Assembly: GCA_013289685.1 (NCBI GenBank)
Contig: JABCZL010000006.1
Span: 294,675-358,674 of the forward strand
Length of the DNA stretch: 64,000 bases
Source: Acidobacteriota bacterium
GTDB lineage: Bacteria > Acidobacteriota > Terriglobia > Terriglobales > Acidobacteriaceae
Direction: 5' to 3'
Below the pieces are notes generated by a model. The model made no database searches. It was given only the letters and a program-made list of their open reading frames with translations, and was not told the DNA's origin. Numbering within the stretch: the first letter of the stretch is position 1; every line of letters begins with the position of its first letter. Shown here one piece after another: positions 27,656-37,066 of this stretch. The position numbers and the translations under genes were made by a program.

Positions 27656-29800
27656 ATGCAGCGGACTCTCCTTCTGACCATGCTCGCTGCGGCCACGATG
27701 TTCGTTACCGTTCCCCAGGCGGCCGCACAAGCTGCAACTTGGCAGCAGGTTCCCATCCCTCCCCTGCCCGCATTCCAGCCGCAGCAACCCAAGCGCATCG
27801 AACTTTCAAACGGTATGGTGATCTTTCTGCAGGAAGATCACGAACTGCCGCTGATCGACGGCAGCGCCCGCATCCGCGGTGGATCGGTCAACGAACCAGC
27901 CAGCAAAACCGGCCTGATGGACATCTACGGCGAAGTCTGGCGCACCGGCGGCACCAAGACCCAGACCGGCGATCAACTCGACGACTTCCTCGAAGTTCGC
28001 GCCGCCAAGGTGGAAACCGGCAGCGGCCCCGACTCAACCACCATCAGCTTCTCGTGCCTCAAGGCCGACCTCGATGACGTCTTCAAGGCCTTCGTCGACG
28101 TGCTGCAGAATCCCGAATTCCGCGCCGATAAAATCGACCTCGCGCAAAAAGAAGAAGGCGACGCCATCTCCCGCCGCAACGACGACGTCGGCGAAATCGC
28201 CCACCGCGAGTCTGTCAAGCTTGCCTACGGCCCAGACAATCCCTACGCCCGCGTGCCCGAGTATTCGACCGTCGCCGCCATCACGCGCCAGGATTTGATC
28301 GACTGGCACAGCCACTATGTTCATCCCAACAACATCATTCTCGGCATCAGCGGCGACTTCGATTCCACCGCGATGGAGGCCCGGCTGCGCGCGGCCTTCG
28401 ACTCCTGGCCCAAAGGTCCGGCGGTCCCAAAAAACGGAATTCAATACTCGCCCGCCAAGCCCGCCTATTACCTCATCCCAAAGGATGACGTGAACCAGAG
28501 CACCATCCACATGGTGGGGCTCGGCACCACCCGCGACAATCCCGACTATTACGCCATCAGCGTGTTCAACGAAGCCTTTGGCGGCGGTTTCTCGTCGCGC
28601 CTGTTCAACGACATCCGGACAAAGCGTGGACTGGCTTACAGCGTCGGAGGTGGCATCGGCACGAATTTCGGCCATCCCGGCATTTTGCAAGTCGGCATGG
28701 GCACCAAGAGTCAGACCACGATCGAAGCCATTCAGGCGGTGCGTGAGGACATCGACAATCTGGCCAAGAAGCCCATCACCGACGAGGAGATCCAGCACGC
28801 CAAAGACGCCATTCTCAACGCGTTCATCTTCCGTCTCGACTCGCCCGACAAGATTCTGGGCGAGCGGATAACCTACGAATACTATGCATATCCTCCCGAC
28901 TGGCTCGACAAGTACCAGGCGGAAATCAAGAAAGTTACAAAAGAGGACGTGAATCGCGTGGCCACCAAGTATCTGCACAAAGACCAACTCGCGGTGCTGG
29001 TCGTCGGCAACACGAAGGACTTCGACAAGCCGCTGTCATCGCTGGGCGCGGTAAAGGAAATCGACATCGCCATTCCGCCCCCGCCCGCCGAAAAAGCCGA
29101 CACCGCCAAGCCCACGGCCTCCAACGCAGAAGGCAAAGCGCTGGCCGCAAAAGTCGCCGCCGCCATGGGAGGCTTGCCGAAACTGCACTCCATCAAAACC
29201 ATGCACATCAGCATCGCCGAGAGTGACGGTGGCGCTCCGCCGAGCCCGGTCGACGTGACCGTGGCCTTCCCCGACCGAATGCACATCGACATACAGACGC
29301 AGCAGGGCGCTCTGACCATTGTGGCTGCGCCCGACGCCGCTTTCATGACCATGGCGGGGATGGGCACGCGCAGCATGCCGCCCGCGCAGAAAGACGAAAT
29401 GCTCGCGCAGCTTCACCACGATCTCGTCTATGTCGCTCAGCACGTTGACGATCCTGCATTTACGTTCACCGCCGCGGGCACGGAAAAAATCGGCGACGTC
29501 GACGCCGCCATCCTCGACATTGACGGCGCCATCCCCTGGGTCCGCTGGTACATCGATCCCAAGACGGGCTACATTCTCCGCGAAAAATACAAGGCCATGG
29601 GACAATCGGGCCCCTTCGATGGCGAAAGCAATCTCGCCGACTGGCGCACCGTCGACGGCCTGACCATGCCCTACAAACATCAAAACAAACAGGACGGCCA
29701 GGAAACCAGCAACGCCGAATTCAAGAAGATCGAGCTGAATCCCACGGTCGATCCCAAACTTTTTGTCAAGCCCGCAGAGGCCCCGGCCGACAAGCAATAG
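27656..29800 (+). CDS. M16 family protein, non-catalytic partner with LolA-like C-terminal domain
   Basis: 714 aa from ATG 27656, chosen because MQRTLLLTMLAAATMFV begins a good signal peptide (cleavage near QAAAQ). An ATG at 27590 in frame would prefix 22 residues made of the 15-bp repeats. The HxxEH zinc motif is absent: the equivalent stretch reads GLMDIYGEVWRTGG, so this is the regulatory chain of an M16 pair. It keeps the R/Y substrate pair region (RGLAYSVGGG). Residues about 500-710 form an extra domain resembling LolA/LppX-type beta sheets (LHSIKTMHISIAES, DGLTMPYKHQNKQDG), perhaps binding lipid or lipoprotein. Confidence 0.88.
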   Translation: MQRTLLLTMLAAATMFVTVPQAAAQAATWQQVPIPPLPAFQPQQPKRIELSNGMVIFLQEDHELPLIDGSARIRGGSVNEPASKTGLMDIYGEVWRTGGTKTQTGDQLDDFLEVRAAKVETGSGPDSTTISFSCLKADLDDVFKAFVDVLQNPEFRADKIDLAQKEEGDAISRRNDDVGEIAHRESVKLAYGPDNPYARVPEYSTVAAITRQDLIDWHSHYVHPNNIILGISGDFDSTAMEARLRAAFDSWPKGPAVPKNGIQYSPAKPAYYLIPKDDVNQSTIHMVGLGTTRDNPDYYAISVFNEAFGGGFSSRLFNDIRTKRGLAYSVGGGIGTNFGHPGILQVGMGTKSQTTIEAIQAVREDIDNLAKKPITDEEIQHAKDAILNAFIFRLDSPDKILGERITYEYYAYPPDWLDKYQAEIKKVTKEDVNRVATKYLHKDQLAVLVVGNTKDFDKPLSSLGAVKEIDIAIPPPPAEKADTAKPTASNAEGKALAAKVAAAMGGLPKLHSIKTMHISIAESDGGAPPSPVDVTVAFPDRMHIDIQTQQGALTIVAAPDAAFMTMAGMGTRSMPPAQKDEMLAQLHHDLVYVAQHVDDPAFTFTAAGTEKIGDVDAAILDIDGAIPWVRWYIDPKTGYILREKYKAMGQSGPFDGESNLADWRTVDGLTMPYKHQNKQDGQETSNAEFKKIELNPTVDPKLFVKPAEAPADKQ

Positions 29801-30005
29801 CGATGCAGCAGAGTTGCCGGGTGCCCCATTTCTCGCGCGTTCTTTGCGCGAGAAGTGGGGATTTTCGACAGAGCGAAGTCGAAGGGATGTAAGTTCTGGG
29901 TCAGCTCGCTAAGTTAGGAACCGAGTCCCGTAGGGACGGCACCGTTACCTCATATGCTCGCAACGGGTCAGAGCCCTCAAAAGCCGCGCTCCGGAGGATT
30001 TCCAA
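29801..30005. repeat. spacer with hairpin repeat copy
   Basis: gggtgccccatttctcgcgcg and cgcgcgagaagtgggg form a hairpin at about 29819-29864, followed by gacagagcgaagtcgaaggg. The remainder, to the start at 30006, shows only cggagg as a ribosome site. Confidence 0.7.
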
Positions 30006-31568
30006 ATGACGATTTCTTCCCGCGTCACTCTCGCTTTCGTCCTTGCCCTTCCCGCGCTCGCGCAAGTCACCACCTCGCAATACGACAACGCTCGCACCGG
30101 CGCAACTCTCAACGAGAAACTTCTTACTCCCCAGAACGTCAACGTCAAACAATTCGGCAAACTAGGAGCATTCAAAGTCGACGGCCCAGTCTACGCGCAA
30201 CCCTTGTTCCTTCCGAATGTCGAGGTCCCCGGCAAAGGCACGCACGACGTGCTCTTCGTCGCCACCGAGCACGACAGCGTGTACGCCTTCGACGCCAATC
30301 GCCCCGGCGATCCCCCGCTGTGGAAAGTCAGCTTCCTCGACAAGTCGCGTGGAGTCCGACCGCTTTCTGAGGACATGGTTGATTGCCCGTTCATTCGCCC
30401 CGAAGTCGGCATCACCTCCACGCCGGTCATCGACGTCAAGACGGGCACGCTCTACATACTGGCGCGCACCATGATTCCGCACAAGGTCGGCGACGACGAA
30501 TACTTCCAGCACCTGCACGCGCTCGCCATCACCACGGGTGTCGAAAAATTCGGCGGCCCGAAACTGATCACGGCATCGGTGCCAGGCCGGGGCGCAGGCA
30601 GGTCCAACCGCCAGGTCCCCTTCGACCCGCTACGCGAAAACCCGCGAGCCGCGCTCACTCTCGCCAACAACAACGTCTACCTGGCCTGGGCTTCCTCCTG
30701 CGATGTCGATCCCTACCACGGCTGGGTGATGGCCTACGATCCGCAAACGCTCGCGCAAAAAGCAGTGCTCAACGTCGATCCCGACGGCAGCGAGGCCGGA
30801 ATCTGGCTCAGCGACACCGGCCCCGCCGTCGATTCCGAAGGCAATCTTTACGTGCCCACCGGCAATGGCACCTTCGACGCCACCAGCGGAGGCCGCGACT
30901 ACGGCGATTCCGTTCTCAAACTCGACGGCTCATCTCTCGCCATCCACGACTACTTTACCCCGTTCGATCAAGCCGACATCCTCGCAGGTGATTCCGACGT
31001 CGGCTCCAGCGGTCCCACGCTGCTCCCCGATCAACCCGGACCGCATCGTCATCTTCTGCTCCAACCCACCAAGCACTCCATCCTCTATGTGATTGATCGC
31101 GACCAAATGGGAAAATTTCACACCGACCACGACGCCATCGTCCAGAGGATTAAGATGGCGGGAGCCGGTTTAGGCGCAATGGCTTACTGGAACGGCCACG
31201 CCTTCTTCGCCGCCAGCGACGACTACCTCCGCAGCTACGCCATCAAGAACGGCCAGCTCACGCCGATCAGGTCTTCCGCCATGAAGTTTGTAACCTCCGG
31301 CGCAACGCCCTCGATCTCCGCCGACGGCAACAAGAACGCCATCGTCTGGGCCCTTTCCACCAAAACCTGGGACGGCCCTGACAACAAACCCGCAGTCCTC
31401 TACGCCTTCGACGCCACCAAACTCGGGCAGGCGATCTACACTTCGGAGCAGAACAGCCAGCGCGACCGCGCCGCCTTTGCCACGCGTTTCGCGATCCCGG
31501 TCGTCGTCAACGGCCGCGTCTACTTCGGCACCCGAGGCGAAGTTGAGGTCTACGGGCTTCTAAAATAA
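30006..31568 (+). CDS. secreted PQQ-like beta-propeller protein
   Basis: A 520-aa exported protein; the signal peptide ends at ALPALAQ (residue 20). GTHDVLFVATEHDSVYAFDA, GGYGDSVLKLD-type and ILYVIDRD segments are blades of a PQQ/YVTN-like propeller, with recurring DxxTG and YAFDA ends. The sequence is typical of Acidobacteriota proteins annotated as pyrroloquinoline-quinone-binding or cell-surface propellers, but I see no Cys-Cys pair or other catalytic set of PQQ dehydrogenases. It probably binds rather than oxidises. It is a single gene with no partner in the immediate neighbourhood. Confidence 0.85.
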   Translation: MTISSRVTLAFVLALPALAQVTTSQYDNARTGATLNEKLLTPQNVNVKQFGKLGAFKVDGPVYAQPLFLPNVEVPGKGTHDVLFVATEHDSVYAFDANRPGDPPLWKVSFLDKSRGVRPLSEDMVDCPFIRPEVGITSTPVIDVKTGTLYILARTMIPHKVGDDEYFQHLHALAITTGVEKFGGPKLITASVPGRGAGRSNRQVPFDPLRENPRAALTLANNNVYLAWASSCDVDPYHGWVMAYDPQTLAQKAVLNVDPDGSEAGIWLSDTGPAVDSEGNLYVPTGNGTFDATSGGRDYGDSVLKLDGSSLAIHDYFTPFDQADILAGDSDVGSSGPTLLPDQPGPHRHLLLQPTKHSILYVIDRDQMGKFHTDHDAIVQRIKMAGAGLGAMAYWNGHAFFAASDDYLRSYAIKNGQLTPIRSSAMKFVTSGATPSISADGNKNAIVWALSTKTWDGPDNKPAVLYAFDATKLGQAIYTSEQNSQRDRAAFATRFAIPVVVNGRVYFGTRGEVEVYGLLK

Positions 31569-31580
31569 CGGCCTGAACTG

Positions 31581-31670
31581 TGACGAAATGAACCAGGACG
31601 AAATGAACCAGGACGAAATGAATCAGGATGGAATGAATCAGGACGAAATGAATCAGGATGGAGTGAACCA
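31581..31670 (+). repeat. 15-bp tandem repeat x6 abutting a start codon
   Basis: Units of the type ggacgaaatgaacca start at 31581, 31596, 31611, 31626, 31641 and 31656. The last base of the last unit is the A of the ATG at 31670. The units carry ATG out of frame with the gene. Confidence 0.85.
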
Positions 31671-32575
31671 TGACGCCGGACAAAACAAGCGATCTAAAGC
31701 TTCCTGCCTTGCCACTCGATAGCTGGAAGGACACGCTCGCCACCCTGCACATGTGGACGCAGGTCGTCGGAAAGGTGCGTCTAGAGTTGTGTCCGCTGGT
31801 GAATCACTTCTGGAACGTTCCCTTCTACCTGACGGCGCGGGGAATGACGACTTCGGCGATGCCCTACGAGCGAGGAACAGTCGAAGTCCGCTTCGATTTC
31901 ATCGAGCACAAACTCCTGCTCGAAAACAGCGACGGTCGCATGGTCGCGATCGCTCTCAAACCCCAGAGCGTCGCTGAGTTCTACAAGAAGTTCATGACCG
32001 CCCTCGCCGATCTCGGCGTGACCGTGAAGATCTGGACGACGCCCTGCGAGATTCCCGATCCAACTCCATTTGAGAAGGACAATCTTCACAAGGCCTACGA
32101 CCCGGAAGCAGTACACAAGTTCTGGCGCATCCTGGTCTGGGTCGACCAGATTCTCAAGGAATTCCGCGCCGGATTTCTGGGCAAGGTCAGTCCAGTTCAT
32201 TTTTTCTGGGGAAGCTTCGATCTGGCTGTAACCCGCTTCTCGGGCCGCCGGGCGCCCGAACGGCCCGGGGCCGACTCCATCACTCGGGAAGCCTATTCTC
32301 ACGAAGCGAGTAGCGCGGGATTCTGGCCCGGCGGAGGCGACATCAAGGGACCTGCGTTCTACTCCTACGCGGCGCCCGAGCCCGCAGGCTTTGCTCAACA
32401 GCGAGTTCGACCCGCGGCAGCTTTCTACCATCCGCAACTGAAAGAGTTCCTGCTGATGTACGACGACGTGCGCACCGCCGATTCTCCGAAAACAACGCTG
32501 ATGGAATTCCTCCAGAGCACCTACGAGGCCGCCGCCGAGTCGGGCAATTGGGACCGCCAGGCATTGGAACGATAA
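31670..32575 (+). CDS. DUF5996 family protein
   Basis: A 301-aa cytoplasmic protein without signal peptide. LPALPLDSWKDTLATLHMWTQVVGKVRLELCPLVNHFWNV, PYERGTVEVRFDFIEH and GKVSPVHFFWGSFDLAVTRFSGRRAP-type blocks match what I know as DUF5996, a family without known function. The C-terminal AGFWPGG and PAFYSYAAPEP segments are also conserved there. Translation begins straight after a tandem repeat array with no recognisable Shine-Dalgarno sequence. Confidence 0.85.
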   Translation: MTPDKTSDLKLPALPLDSWKDTLATLHMWTQVVGKVRLELCPLVNHFWNVPFYLTARGMTTSAMPYERGTVEVRFDFIEHKLLLENSDGRMVAIALKPQSVAEFYKKFMTALADLGVTVKIWTTPCEIPDPTPFEKDNLHKAYDPEAVHKFWRILVWVDQILKEFRAGFLGKVSPVHFFWGSFDLAVTRFSGRRAPERPGADSITREAYSHEASSAGFWPGGGDIKGPAFYSYAAPEPAGFAQQRVRPAAAFYHPQLKEFLLMYDDVRTADSPKTTLMEFLQSTYEAAAESGNWDRQALER

Positions 32576-32688
32576 CCGCGCGATCTGCATAGATTCCACC
32601 CAAAGCAGTCAGCTAACGCCGCCGCTCACCCGGCGTCTATACTCCAGACCCTATACTCCAAGCCGTGCCACGCCTCGACGGAGGACTC

Positions 32689-34287
32689 ATGTCATCTCGC
32701 TCATCCGCATCTCGATCATCCACGCGCTTCGTCCGGATCTCCGCCGTCGTTCTTTCGATGATCATGACGGCCGTGTCTGCGCACGCGCAATCCAAGTCGC
32801 AACCCGGCCCGAAAGATTCCGACCTGGCCGCCCGCATGCAGCGCGTGGAAAACGGCATCCCGCCGATTCCTCTCAGCGGCACTGAACCACCGCAGCAACT
32901 CAACCTCGAGAAGCTGATGCAACTCTACAACTGCCCCGGCCTCAGCGTCGCCGTCATCGACAACTTCAAAATCGCCTGGGCCAAGGCCTACGGAGTCACC
33001 GAGGCCGGTACCCCCACACCGGTAACGGTCCACACTCTTTTCCAAGCCGGGTCGATCAGCAAGCCCGTAGCCGCAACCGGGACGCTCTCTCTGGTCGAGC
33101 ACGGAACGCTTGCTCTCGACGAGAACGTGAATCTGAAACTCAAGTCGTGGCAAGTGCCGGACAACGAGTTCACCAAGGACGAGAAAGTCACGTTGCGCCG
33201 CCTTATGAGCCACAGCGCCGGCCTCACCGTCCATGGATTCCCAGGATACGAAGTTGGTACGCCAATTCCGACGCTGGTGCAGATTTTCAACGGCGAGCCT
33301 CCTGCCAACACCGCACCCATTCGCGTCGATTTTGTTCCGGGAACCAAATTCCGCTACTCCGGCGGCGGCGTCACCATCGAGCAGCAACTTGTGATGGATG
33401 TGACGGGCAAGCCGTTCCCCCAGTTCATGCGCGCAGCCGTGCTCGACAAAATCGGTATGGCCGACAGCAGCTACGAGCAGCCGCTACCCCCTGTGCGTGC
33501 GGCCGCCACCGCGACCGGCACTCGCGCCGACGGCACGCTCATCCCCGGCAAATGGCACATCTATCCGGAAATGGCCGCTGCCGGACTATGGACCACCGCC
33601 ACCGACCTGGCGAAATTCGGCATCGAAATCGCGCTCTCCAAGCAAGGCAAAGCCAACCACGTTCTGTCTGAGGCTACGACTCGCGAAATGTTGAAGCCGC
33701 AGATCGAGCAGGTCGGCCTGGGATTCTTTCTCGCCAGTCACAAGAATCCGGAGGAGTTCGGCCACAACGGCGCCGATGAAGGCTTCCAGGCACTTCTGAT
33801 CATGTTCGCCGATTCCGGCAAAGGCGTGGCCATCATGGCCAACTCTGACAACGGCATCAGCGTCGCGAATCAGTTAACCCAAAGTGTGGCCAGGGAATAC
33901 GGATGGAATTACACCCCCGACCAAATGTCGGCCCAGGAACTGCTCATGCTGGTGGCGAGCCTCAAGGGTCCGCAAGGAGTCATCACAAGATATTCAGAGC
34001 TGAAAAAGGCCGGCTCGTCTTCGCCGTATGCTATCGATGAAAATACGCTGATCGCCCCCGCCTATCACTTCCTTTTCGCCGGACAAACCGATGCCGCCAT
34101 CCAGATATTTCAATTGGAAGTACAGGACTTCCCAAAATTCTGGAATGCCTATGACAGCCTGGGCGAGGCCTATGTGAAAGCTGGACAAAAAGATTTGGCT
34201 ATCCAGAACTACCAGAAATCCATCGACCTGAACCCGCAGAACCAGAACGGCATCGATGCCCTAAAAAAGATCCGCGAGCAGAAATAA
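32689..34287 (+). CDS. serine hydrolase (beta-lactamase family) with C-terminal TPR
   Basis: 532 aa from ATG 32689, which has GGAGG seven bases upstream. The signal peptide ends near SAHAQ (residue 34). SISK at 122-125 is the SxxK catalytic motif, and YSG (in KFRYSGGGV, about 222) takes the YxN place with Gly instead of Asn. The His-containing EFGHNGADEGF near 360 is the third motif. The last about 85 residues are two TPR units (FWNAYDSLGEAYVKAGQKDLAIQNYQKSI). This arrangement occurs in Acidobacteriota periplasmic esterase or peptidase-like proteins; substrate unknown. Confidence 0.9.
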   Translation: MSSRSSASRSSTRFVRISAVVLSMIMTAVSAHAQSKSQPGPKDSDLAARMQRVENGIPPIPLSGTEPPQQLNLEKLMQLYNCPGLSVAVIDNFKIAWAKAYGVTEAGTPTPVTVHTLFQAGSISKPVAATGTLSLVEHGTLALDENVNLKLKSWQVPDNEFTKDEKVTLRRLMSHSAGLTVHGFPGYEVGTPIPTLVQIFNGEPPANTAPIRVDFVPGTKFRYSGGGVTIEQQLVMDVTGKPFPQFMRAAVLDKIGMADSSYEQPLPPVRAAATATGTRADGTLIPGKWHIYPEMAAAGLWTTATDLAKFGIEIALSKQGKANHVLSEATTREMLKPQIEQVGLGFFLASHKNPEEFGHNGADEGFQALLIMFADSGKGVAIMANSDNGISVANQLTQSVAREYGWNYTPDQMSAQELLMLVASLKGPQGVITRYSELKKAGSSSPYAIDENTLIAPAYHFLFAGQTDAAIQIFQLEVQDFPKFWNAYDSLGEAYVKAGQKDLAIQNYQKSIDLNPQNQNGIDALKKIREQK

Positions 34288-34324
34288 ATCCGGAGTGCGA
34301 TGCGCCTAATCGGTTCCCGTCGGT

Positions 34325-34384
34325 AAGTCATTGATCTTCCGTGCAAGTCGTTGACGCTTCGTGGAAGTGATTGAAAAGTCGTAG
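34325..34384 (+). repeat. three 20-bp degenerate direct repeats
   Basis: aagtcattgatcttccgtgc, aagtcgttgacgcttcgtgg and aagtgattgaaaagtcgtag lie end to end at 34325, 34345 and 34365. Confidence 0.65.
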
Positions 34385-34574
34385 AACCGCGCTGCGAGGC
34401 TCCAGGACGCGCGATTTTGTCTGGATGGAGATTTCCCGCACTGAGCAGCGAATCGTCGACGCCAGGGCCGTTTCCGGCCCGGCAAATGGCATCCTGGGCG
34501 ACGCCCCAGACGTCAAAGCAGGATCGCAAGACATCCTTTAGTTCTACCGACAGGTGCTGCATTAAAATACATTT

Positions 34575-34607
34575 ATGTACGTACATCTTTGATAAGACCT
34601 TTATAAT
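34575..34607 (+). promoter_or_regulatory. palindrome ATGTACGTACAT upstream of a TATAAT hexamer
   Basis: The perfect palindrome is at 34575-34586. TATAAT is at 34602-34607, putting the palindrome over the expected -35 region of a plus-strand promoter. No credible gene lies downstream, so it may be an orphan of a lost regulator gene. Confidence 0.35.
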
Positions 34608-34671
34608 CACCCTCATGCGAGAGCGGCCGCTGAAACACCAGACCAAATCGGCCGCAATCAGCGCGATGCGG

Positions 34672-35784
34672 TCAGCACTTTGCGTCCTTCATAGCTTCGG
34701 CATACATCCGGTGAAACGCGTGCACGCCTTTTTCCTGCTTCACGCTGAAGCGGCCGCGCGAGTAACTCCGTGATCGCAGATTCTTCTGCACGATTTCGCA
34801 GATGCCGACATCTTCAATCTGAATCTGATGGCTGAACTCCACCGCTGCCTTCGCTGCCGGAGTGGCGTGATCTTTCTCCGGCAAATACCACTCGAAGATC
34901 GCCAGCGAGCGCTCCGCAGCGACCGGCAACACGACATTCAGCGAGACATTGTCGGGATAGCAGTTGAGCATCCAGTTGGGAAAAATCCAGAAGTAGTCGG
35001 TGGTCAAATCTTCGCGTGCCTCCGGGTAGCGGCGGGGCGTGGCGTCGCCGGGCTGCGCTCCCCGAATCGGGCTGAACTGCCGTACGTGTCCCGTACGACC
35101 CCGCGTATACGGCTCGACCACGTACGCGTTGTAATCCAGTTCACGATTCAGCGCCGGATGCACGCTAGGCAGGTGATAGCCTTCCAGGTAGTTGTCGACA
35201 TAGGTCTTCCAGTTGCACTTCATGTCGTAGGTGCGGCGCTCGAACAACTTCATCTGTGCGAAGGGAAACCTCTCCGCCTGTTGCGGCAACTCGCCGAGAC
35301 TCTCGCGCAGGGGCCGCGCTTCCGGATCAAGGTTCACGAACACGAAGTTGAACCATTCCTCGGTTCGAACCGGCTTCAGGGCAAAATCTTCCGGACGAAA
35401 TCCCTGCACGCCTTCAATTTCAGTCGCGCTGAGCAACTCGCCGTTGAGCCCGTACGTCCATCCGTGGTATCCGCAGCGAAACAGTTTGCGGGAGCCGCAT
35501 CCCTCGGCCGGCGGGCCGGCTCGGTGGCGGCACACGTTGTAGAAGCCGCGCAGCTGGGCGTCACTGCCGCGCACCAACAACAGAGGCTCACCCATCAGTT
35601 CGGCAGTGAAGTAGTCGCCGGAATTCACGACCTGGCTGACGTGACCAACGACCTGCCACGTTCGGGCGAAAATCTCTTCTTTTTCGGCGAGCAACGTGCT
35701 TGCGCCGGTATACAGATCGGCGGGCAGCGTCCAGGCGCGCGCGATTTCGGCCTCGACTTGAAATGACTCTTTCGAAATATCCAT
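34672..35784 (-). CDS. Rieske [2Fe-2S] ring-hydroxylating/choline-type oxygenase, alpha subunit
   Basis: A 370-aa oxygenase. The Rieske cluster ligands are C85-x-H87 (NVCRHRAGPP) and C104-x2-H107 (RCGYHGWTYGLNG). The mononuclear iron site is in DNYLEGYHLPSVHPALNRELDY (His, His and the N-terminal Asp of DNY), followed by a C-terminal catalytic domain ending in QKGVHAFHRMYAEAM-like sequence. The organisation is closer to choline/carnitine monooxygenases and phenylpropionate-type dioxygenases than to multi-subunit toluene enzymes. No reductase or ferredoxin gene is next to it, so electrons must come from an unlinked system. Substrate unknown. Confidence 0.92.
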   Translation of the reverse strand: MDISKESFQVEAEIARAWTLPADLYTGASTLLAEKEEIFARTWQVVGHVSQVVNSGDYFTAELMGEPLLLVRGSDAQLRGFYNVCRHRAGPPAEGCGSRKLFRCGYHGWTYGLNGELLSATEIEGVQGFRPEDFALKPVRTEEWFNFVFVNLDPEARPLRESLGELPQQAERFPFAQMKLFERRTYDMKCNWKTYVDNYLEGYHLPSVHPALNRELDYNAYVVEPYTRGRTGHVRQFSPIRGAQPGDATPRRYPEAREDLTTDYFWIFPNWMLNCYPDNVSLNVVLPVAAERSLAIFEWYLPEKDHATPAAKAAVEFSHQIQIEDVGICEIVQKNLRSRSYSRGRFSVKQEKGVHAFHRMYAEAMKDAKC

Positions 35785-36170
35785 CGTGGTGCTCGCGTGT
35801 GGTGCTCACGAACTGCGCCGCAACATTTTACGCGGTCGACGCGCAGCGCGCTGTCGTCCCAGAGCGCAGCGCACCGCATCAAGAAGGGCGCAGATGGCGG
35901 CGCATTTCAAAATGGAACGAGTTGCAGTTCCAGACTGACACGAATTGTCAGGGCAAACGCCGAATTTTGCCAGCATCGACGCAATCCGGCATCGCAGACA
36001 GGGACTGAAGTTTGCCCTGGTGCTGAAAATAAAGCCCTTGCCCAGCCTCCACCCGTAACCAAGGTAACTAGCCGCTTTGGAGAAGCAAATGCAAATATTG
36101 TGACGACTGCGTCATCCGTGACCAGCAGTTTGAAGTAACAAAACCAGACTGAACGAGAGGACAAATAGAG
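35785..36170. other. 386-bp divergent region upstream of the first pilin gene
   Basis: Between the Rieske gene and the first pilin. It holds the sigma-54-type element (36078-36093), a TGACG-ACTG-CGTCA palindrome (36101-36114) in the early transcribed part, and a GAGAGGAC ribosome site before ATG 36171. The rest shows nothing I can name. Confidence 0.6.
36078..36093 (+). promoter_or_regulatory. sigma-54-type promoter of pilin 1
   Basis: TGG at 36078-36080, ten bases, then GC at 36091-36092 (TGGAGAAGCAAATGCA). The spacing of GG and GC is that of -24/-12 promoters, and the same layout precedes all four pilin genes of the locus. Confidence 0.65.
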
Positions 36171-36692
36171 ATGCGGAAACAAAAAGGTTTCTCACTGATC
36201 GAGCTGCTGATCGTGGTGGCCATCATCCTGATCATCGCAGCTATCGCGATTCCGAACTTACTGCGCGCCCGCATGGCGGCCAATGAGTCGTCTGCTGTCG
36301 CGTCCATCCGTACCGTCACCACTGGCGAAGTGACCTACCAGACGGCGTATCCGACGGTTGGCTATTCGAAGGATCTTGTCTCCTTGGGCGGTGCGTTGGG
36401 CGCAGCTTGCGTCCCCGCCTCGACCTCGGCGTGCTTGATCGACTCCGTGCTTGCCAACAACGGTAACCCGGCAGCCAGCGGCAAGAGCGGCTATTCGTTC
36501 ACCACTGCCCCGGGCACAGTTGTGGCCGGCGTTTATGCGGGCTATGGCGTTCAGGCCACTCCGCTTGCCATCAACCAGACCGGCATCCGCGCTTTCTGTG
36601 CGGAAGAAGATGCTGTGGTTCGCGTCGATCCCGCGGGCGCTTGCTCGACGGCCGAAGCGACCATCCTCACCTTCAACCCGCTCAACCAGTAA
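36171..36692 (+). CDS. pilA: type IV major pilin-like protein (pilin 1)
   Basis: A 173-aa prepilin. The class III leader MRKQKG is cut by prepilin peptidase before Phe; mature Phe1 and Glu5 (FSLIELLIVVAIILIIAAIAIPNLLRAR-type helix) are present. The globular part has Cys pairs in AACVPASTSACL and in FCAEEDAV...ACSTAEA, suggesting one or two disulfides. It is near-identical to pilin 2, differing at only a handful of residues. The gene is monocistronic, with a -24/-12 promoter and a strong terminator. The pilus may serve twitching, adhesion or DNA uptake. Confidence 0.93.
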   Translation: MRKQKGFSLIELLIVVAIILIIAAIAIPNLLRARMAANESSAVASIRTVTTGEVTYQTAYPTVGYSKDLVSLGGALGAACVPASTSACLIDSVLANNGNPAASGKSGYSFTTAPGTVVAGVYAGYGVQATPLAINQTGIRAFCAEEDAVVRVDPAGACSTAEATILTFNPLNQ

Positions 36693-36735
36693 CGTTTGAT
36701 TCTGGCGAGTACCTGGGGAGGGTACAAGCCAAAAC

Positions 36736-36772
36736 GGGCAGCGAGCTTCGGCTCGCTGCCCTTTGTTGTTTT
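36736..36772 (+). terminator. rho-independent terminator of pilin 1
   Basis: GGGCAGCGAGC, TTCG tetraloop, GCTCGCTGCCC (perfect 11-bp stem), then tttgttgtttt. Confidence 0.92.
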
Positions 36773-37050
36773 GACCCTTAGCACTTAGCACTCGGCGCCA
36801 GGCGTTCCCCTTAGCACCGCGGCAATCGCGCCCCTGGACAACTACTACGCAGCCTTCAGAACTGGGCCTGCGCTGCTTTCCCAACCCAGAGATCTTGTAG
36901 CTCAAGAACTTCCCGGAATGACAAAAGATCGTGAACTTCCGCCACTATTTGGCGTCGCAAGGCGGATCAGGATTCCAAGAAAGACCTGAGAGTCCACCCA
37001 GGCGTTGCAAACAAACTAGCTTGCGCACCGACCAGCGGCGGTGATGGAGA

Positions 37051-37066
37051 TGGCCAGGCAAGTGCA
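37051..37066 (+). promoter_or_regulatory. sigma-54-type promoter of pilin 2
   Basis: TGGCCAGGCAAGTGCA: TGG, ten bases, GC at 37064-37065. Very close in sequence to the element of pilin 3. Confidence 0.68.

Larger units (their letters stand above)
34288..34671. other. 384-bp intergenic region with 20-bp direct repeats
   Basis: No gene is supported. It contains three degenerate 20-bp direct repeats at 34325-34384, a 12-bp palindrome and a -10-like hexamer, listed separately, and a short open frame from ATG 34616 that runs into the end of the opposing Rieske gene and resembles nothing known. Confidence 0.5.

Noticed and set aside
31581..31670. CRISPR-like look of the regular 15-bp units
   Set aside because: Units are contiguous without spacers and too short; it is a tandem repeat.
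34616..34773. Short frame from ATG downstream of the TATAAT at 34602
   Set aside because: About 52 codons overlapping the 3' end of the Rieske gene; no similarity to known small proteins. Only the promoter-like signals are kept as a low-confidence entry.
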